The notes under the pieces: model-generated | What the model saw: the letters and a program-made list of their open reading frames with translations, nothing else | Databases searched by the model: none | Told to the model about the DNA's origin: nothing | Shown: positions 62,164-64,000 of the stretch, piece by piece | Position numbering within the stretch: the stretch's first letter is position 1 | How the letters are laid out: the number at the start of each line of letters is the position of its first letter | From: Breznakia pachnodae | GTDB taxonomy: Bacteria > Bacillota_I > Bacilli_A > Erysipelotrichales > Erysipelotrichaceae | Assembly (NCBI RefSeq): GCF_030814225.1 | Contig: NZ_JAUSUR010000001.1 | Location: 1,116,001 to 1,180,000 of the forward strand | Direction: 5' to 3' | DNA: 64,000 nt | Program-made: the position numbers and the translations under genes

Positions 62164-63500
62164 TTAATTACTAGTGCTGTCAGAATAAATCCTGCACTAA
62201 TTGATGCAACAAGTGCTACTACATAGAATGGGAAGTTAACAGTACTTAACCATGCCCCAAATGATAATACTCCAGCATAAGCAAAGTTAACTGCTGCTAC
62301 ATCAAATAGTGCACAGATTAGTCCACCTAATGCTCCAGCAACACACATAACACCAATGTATTTCTTCTCTTTTAAGATTACTCCATATAATGAAGGTTCA
62401 GAAATACCACATAGTGCTAAGGTAAATGATGCAGAACCTGCGGTTTGTTTCATTTCTCTATTTCTAGCAAACACCATTACTGCAAGACAAACACCTAAGA
62501 TTGCATAGTTACTCATTCCACCTGCTGCCAAACCATATTCAAATCCTTGTTTCGCAAGTAGGTCTAACATAATTGGTGTAAGTGCCCAGTGCATACCTAA
62601 CAGGATAATTAAACTGAAGAATGCTCCTAATAACAGACCACTTAGAATACGTACATCCATTAGTGCTACATAAGCATCAGAGATTCCATTTGCTACAAAG
62701 CTACCAATTGGACCAAATACCATAATTGTTAATGGAACAAAGATAAACAGACAAGCTGCTGGAACAATCGTAAATTGAATTGCTTGTGGTACATATTTCT
62801 TAAGCCATCTTTCAAAGTGACTCATACAGAATACCGCTAACAAGATAGGAACAAATGAACTTGCAAAGTTATATGCAGGAAAGTTAATTCCAAACATATT
62901 TGCGCTCTCACCATTTACCAACATATTTGATACACCAGGATACATAATAGCTGCACCTAATACAGCTGCAACATATTGGTTACCCTTAAAGTGTTTTGCT
63001 GCTGTATATGCAAGCAAGATTGGGAAGAAATAAATCAGTGAATAGAAGATTGAATAGAATGACTGATACGTTAAGCTATCTGCATTTAACACTCCCCAGT
63101 TCACTAATAATCCAGCAATCCCACTGGCGATACCACCAGTTGCCAGAATTGGAATGTATGGAGCATATACTGCTGACATCATTCTTGTGAAACGATCAAA
63201 TAAACCTATTTTTTCTTTTGGCTCATCATCAGCAACTTCTCCACCACCTTGAATTCCCGTTCTTTGAATCAACTGACTATATACATCAATTACATGTGGT
63301 CCAATCAGAACATGGAATGTTCCAGCACCACTTTGTGTTCCTAATACTCCAGGAATTGCTTCTATCTTTTTCACATCTGCTTTATCTTTTGCTTTTAAAG
63401 TAAACCGTAATCTAGTTGTACAGTGGATCACTGATTCAATATTATCTTTACCACCAACACCATCAATAATTTTATCGATTAATTCATCGTAATTTTTCAT
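62139..63500 (-). CDS. PTS beta-glucoside-family EIIBC, possible EIIBCA by -1 frameshift
   Basis: A 453-residue protein from the ATG at 63500 behind AGGAG. EIIB about 1-80 with phospho-Cys27 (VIHCTTRLRF) and EIIC (about 105-450) with IIYPGVSNMLVNGES-type loop, LGMHWALTPIMLDLLAKQG and CGISEPSLYGVILKEKK. It ends VDERKKA-stop right after A-AAA-AAA-G, where a -1 slip enters the EIIA frame. Paired with the PRD antiterminator upstream, which overlaps its start by 17 bases. Substrate a beta-glucoside-like sugar; not determined. Confidence 0.9.
   Translation of the reverse strand: MKNYDELIDKIIDGVGGKDNIESVIHCTTRLRFTLKAKDKADVKKIEAIPGVLGTQSGAGTFHVLIGPHVIDVYSQLIQRTGIQGGGEVADDEPKEKIGLFDRFTRMMSAVYAPYIPILATGGIASGIAGLLVNWGVLNADSLTYQSFYSIFYSLIYFFPILLAYTAAKHFKGNQYVAAVLGAAIMYPGVSNMLVNGESANMFGINFPAYNFASSFVPILLAVFCMSHFERWLKKYVPQAIQFTIVPAACLFIFVPLTIMVFGPIGSFVANGISDAYVALMDVRILSGLLLGAFFSLIILLGMHWALTPIMLDLLAKQGFEYGLAAGGMSNYAILGVCLAVMVFARNREMKQTAGSASFTLALCGISEPSLYGVILKEKKYIGVMCVAGALGGLICALFDVAAVNFAYAGVLSFGAWLSTVNFPFYVVALVASISAGFILTALVIKVDERKKA
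62145..62151 (-). other. Run of seven A, possible -1 slippery site
   Basis: In the EIIBC frame the codons are AGA AAA AAA GCT TAA, so the heptamer A-AAA-AAA stands directly before the stop. A-AAA-AAA can re-pair after a -1 slip, and a seven-A run can also cause transcriptional slippage. See the EIIA entry. Confidence 0.6.
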
Positions 63501-64000
63501 TATGTAATTCTCCTTTTTCTTTCTCAATAATTCGTTGCATATGAATCATAAGATACATCAACTCCTCATTTGATACTTTTTTAGAAATACTGTCATGAAT
63601 ATACTTTTTAATCTTTAATGCACATTCATAGACCTCAGGATGTTGACGAATAAGCGACTTAAACAAGAAACCATCTGCATTTCCATCGCCTCGTCTTTCA
63701 TCATTTAATAAACTAGCTACAAAGTATCGCAGATGAGTCATCAAGCGATTATAGTTCATTTCATCTTTATCAAACTCAATTCGAAAATGAAATTGAATAA
63801 TTTTAATTATATTTGAAATAATTTCAGCTGACTTATAAGTTGTTTCCATAAGAATTTCAGGATCTTGCGCATTATAATAATGCAAAGCAATCATTCCTGC
63901 TTCATCTTCTGGGAACTCAAATCCAGTTTCTTCTTTGATAATATCCAACGTTTTTAAAGCTGCTTCAAATTCTTTTGGATATGTCCTCTTTATTTCCCAT
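63484..64000 (-). CDS. LicT/BglG-family antiterminator, C-terminal part
   Basis: The frame is open to the right edge, so the N-terminal CAT domain lies outside the window. Visible: the end of PRD1 (EIKRTYPKEFEAALKTLDII, GFEFPEDEAGMIALHYYNAQ) and a full PRD2 (MTHLRYFVASLLN, CALKIKKYIHD, MYLMIHMQRI). A TTG at 63948 is internal, not a start. It overlaps the EIIBC gene downstream by 17 bases and probably controls it; its own RAT would be outside the window. Confidence 0.9.
   Translation of the reverse strand, partial: WEIKRTYPKEFEAALKTLDIIKEETGFEFPEDEAGMIALHYYNAQDPEILMETTYKSAEIISNIIKIIQFHFRIEFDKDEMNYNRLMTHLRYFVASLLNDERRGDGNADGFLFKSLIRQHPEVYECALKIKKYIHDSISKKVSNEELMYLMIHMQRIIEKEKGELHNEKLR

Overview
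This window comes from a low-GC Bacillota chromosome. The sequence is AT-rich, most genes have strong AGGAGG-type ribosome binding sites, and there are many PTS permeases with PRD-type regulators. I infer a gut-associated fermenter, perhaps of the Erysipelotrichales, but nothing here fixes the genus. No rRNA, tRNA, CRISPR array, phage block or intact insertion sequence was seen. Most genes after about 7.6 kb lie on the minus strand.

Layout. 0-0.8 kb: end of an AraC regulator and a lectin-like protein. 0.9-7.5 kb: a sorbose/sorbitol-type module with a divergent PRD regulator, mannose-family EIIA, EIIB, EIIC and EIID, an SDR dehydrogenase and a mannitol-phosphate-dehydrogenase-like protein. 7.6-9.2 kb: a YhcG/DUF1016-type PDDEXK nuclease interrupted by one amber codon, followed by an array of variable palindromes. 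9.2-12.4 kb: a MacB-like ABC ATPase-permease fusion. 12.7-16.4 kb: PadR and VOC genes, then a WYL regulator with two YCII proteins and a HEAT-repeat alkylation-repair-like protein. 16.5-20.9 kb: a cellobiose PTS operon with GH1 and RpiR. 21-31 kb: a surface module with a 2241-residue adhesin, a second surface protein and a membrane-anchored ECF sigma factor; two matching promoter-like elements link the sigma gene to the adhesin gene. 31.2-32.4 kb: an AbrB-domain/membrane fusion. 32.4-37.2 kb: an ascorbate-type PTS operon with a SIS protein. 37.7-45.8 kb: two tandem siderophore ABC transporter operons with a shared operator. 45.9-49.7 kb: nucleoside hydrolase, DcuC-like carrier, GNAT and ribokinase. 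50.0-58.6 kb: a beta-glucoside-type EIIBC cluster with two ChbG-like deacetylases, three hydrolase families, a LicT antiterminator with two RAT/terminator elements, and a LacI regulator. 58.7-64.0 kb: a small secreted-looking peptide, a candidate small RNA, a glucose-type EIIA, an old-yellow-enzyme reductase, and an EIIBC gene whose EIIA domain lies in the -1 frame after a run of seven A.

Working together. The window is mainly a set of separate sugar-uptake modules, each with its own regulator, plus iron uptake and a cell-surface module. The observations most worth following are the nuclease/palindrome locus, the tethered sigma factor with its promoter pair, and the possible frameshift that would make a full-length EIIBCA.
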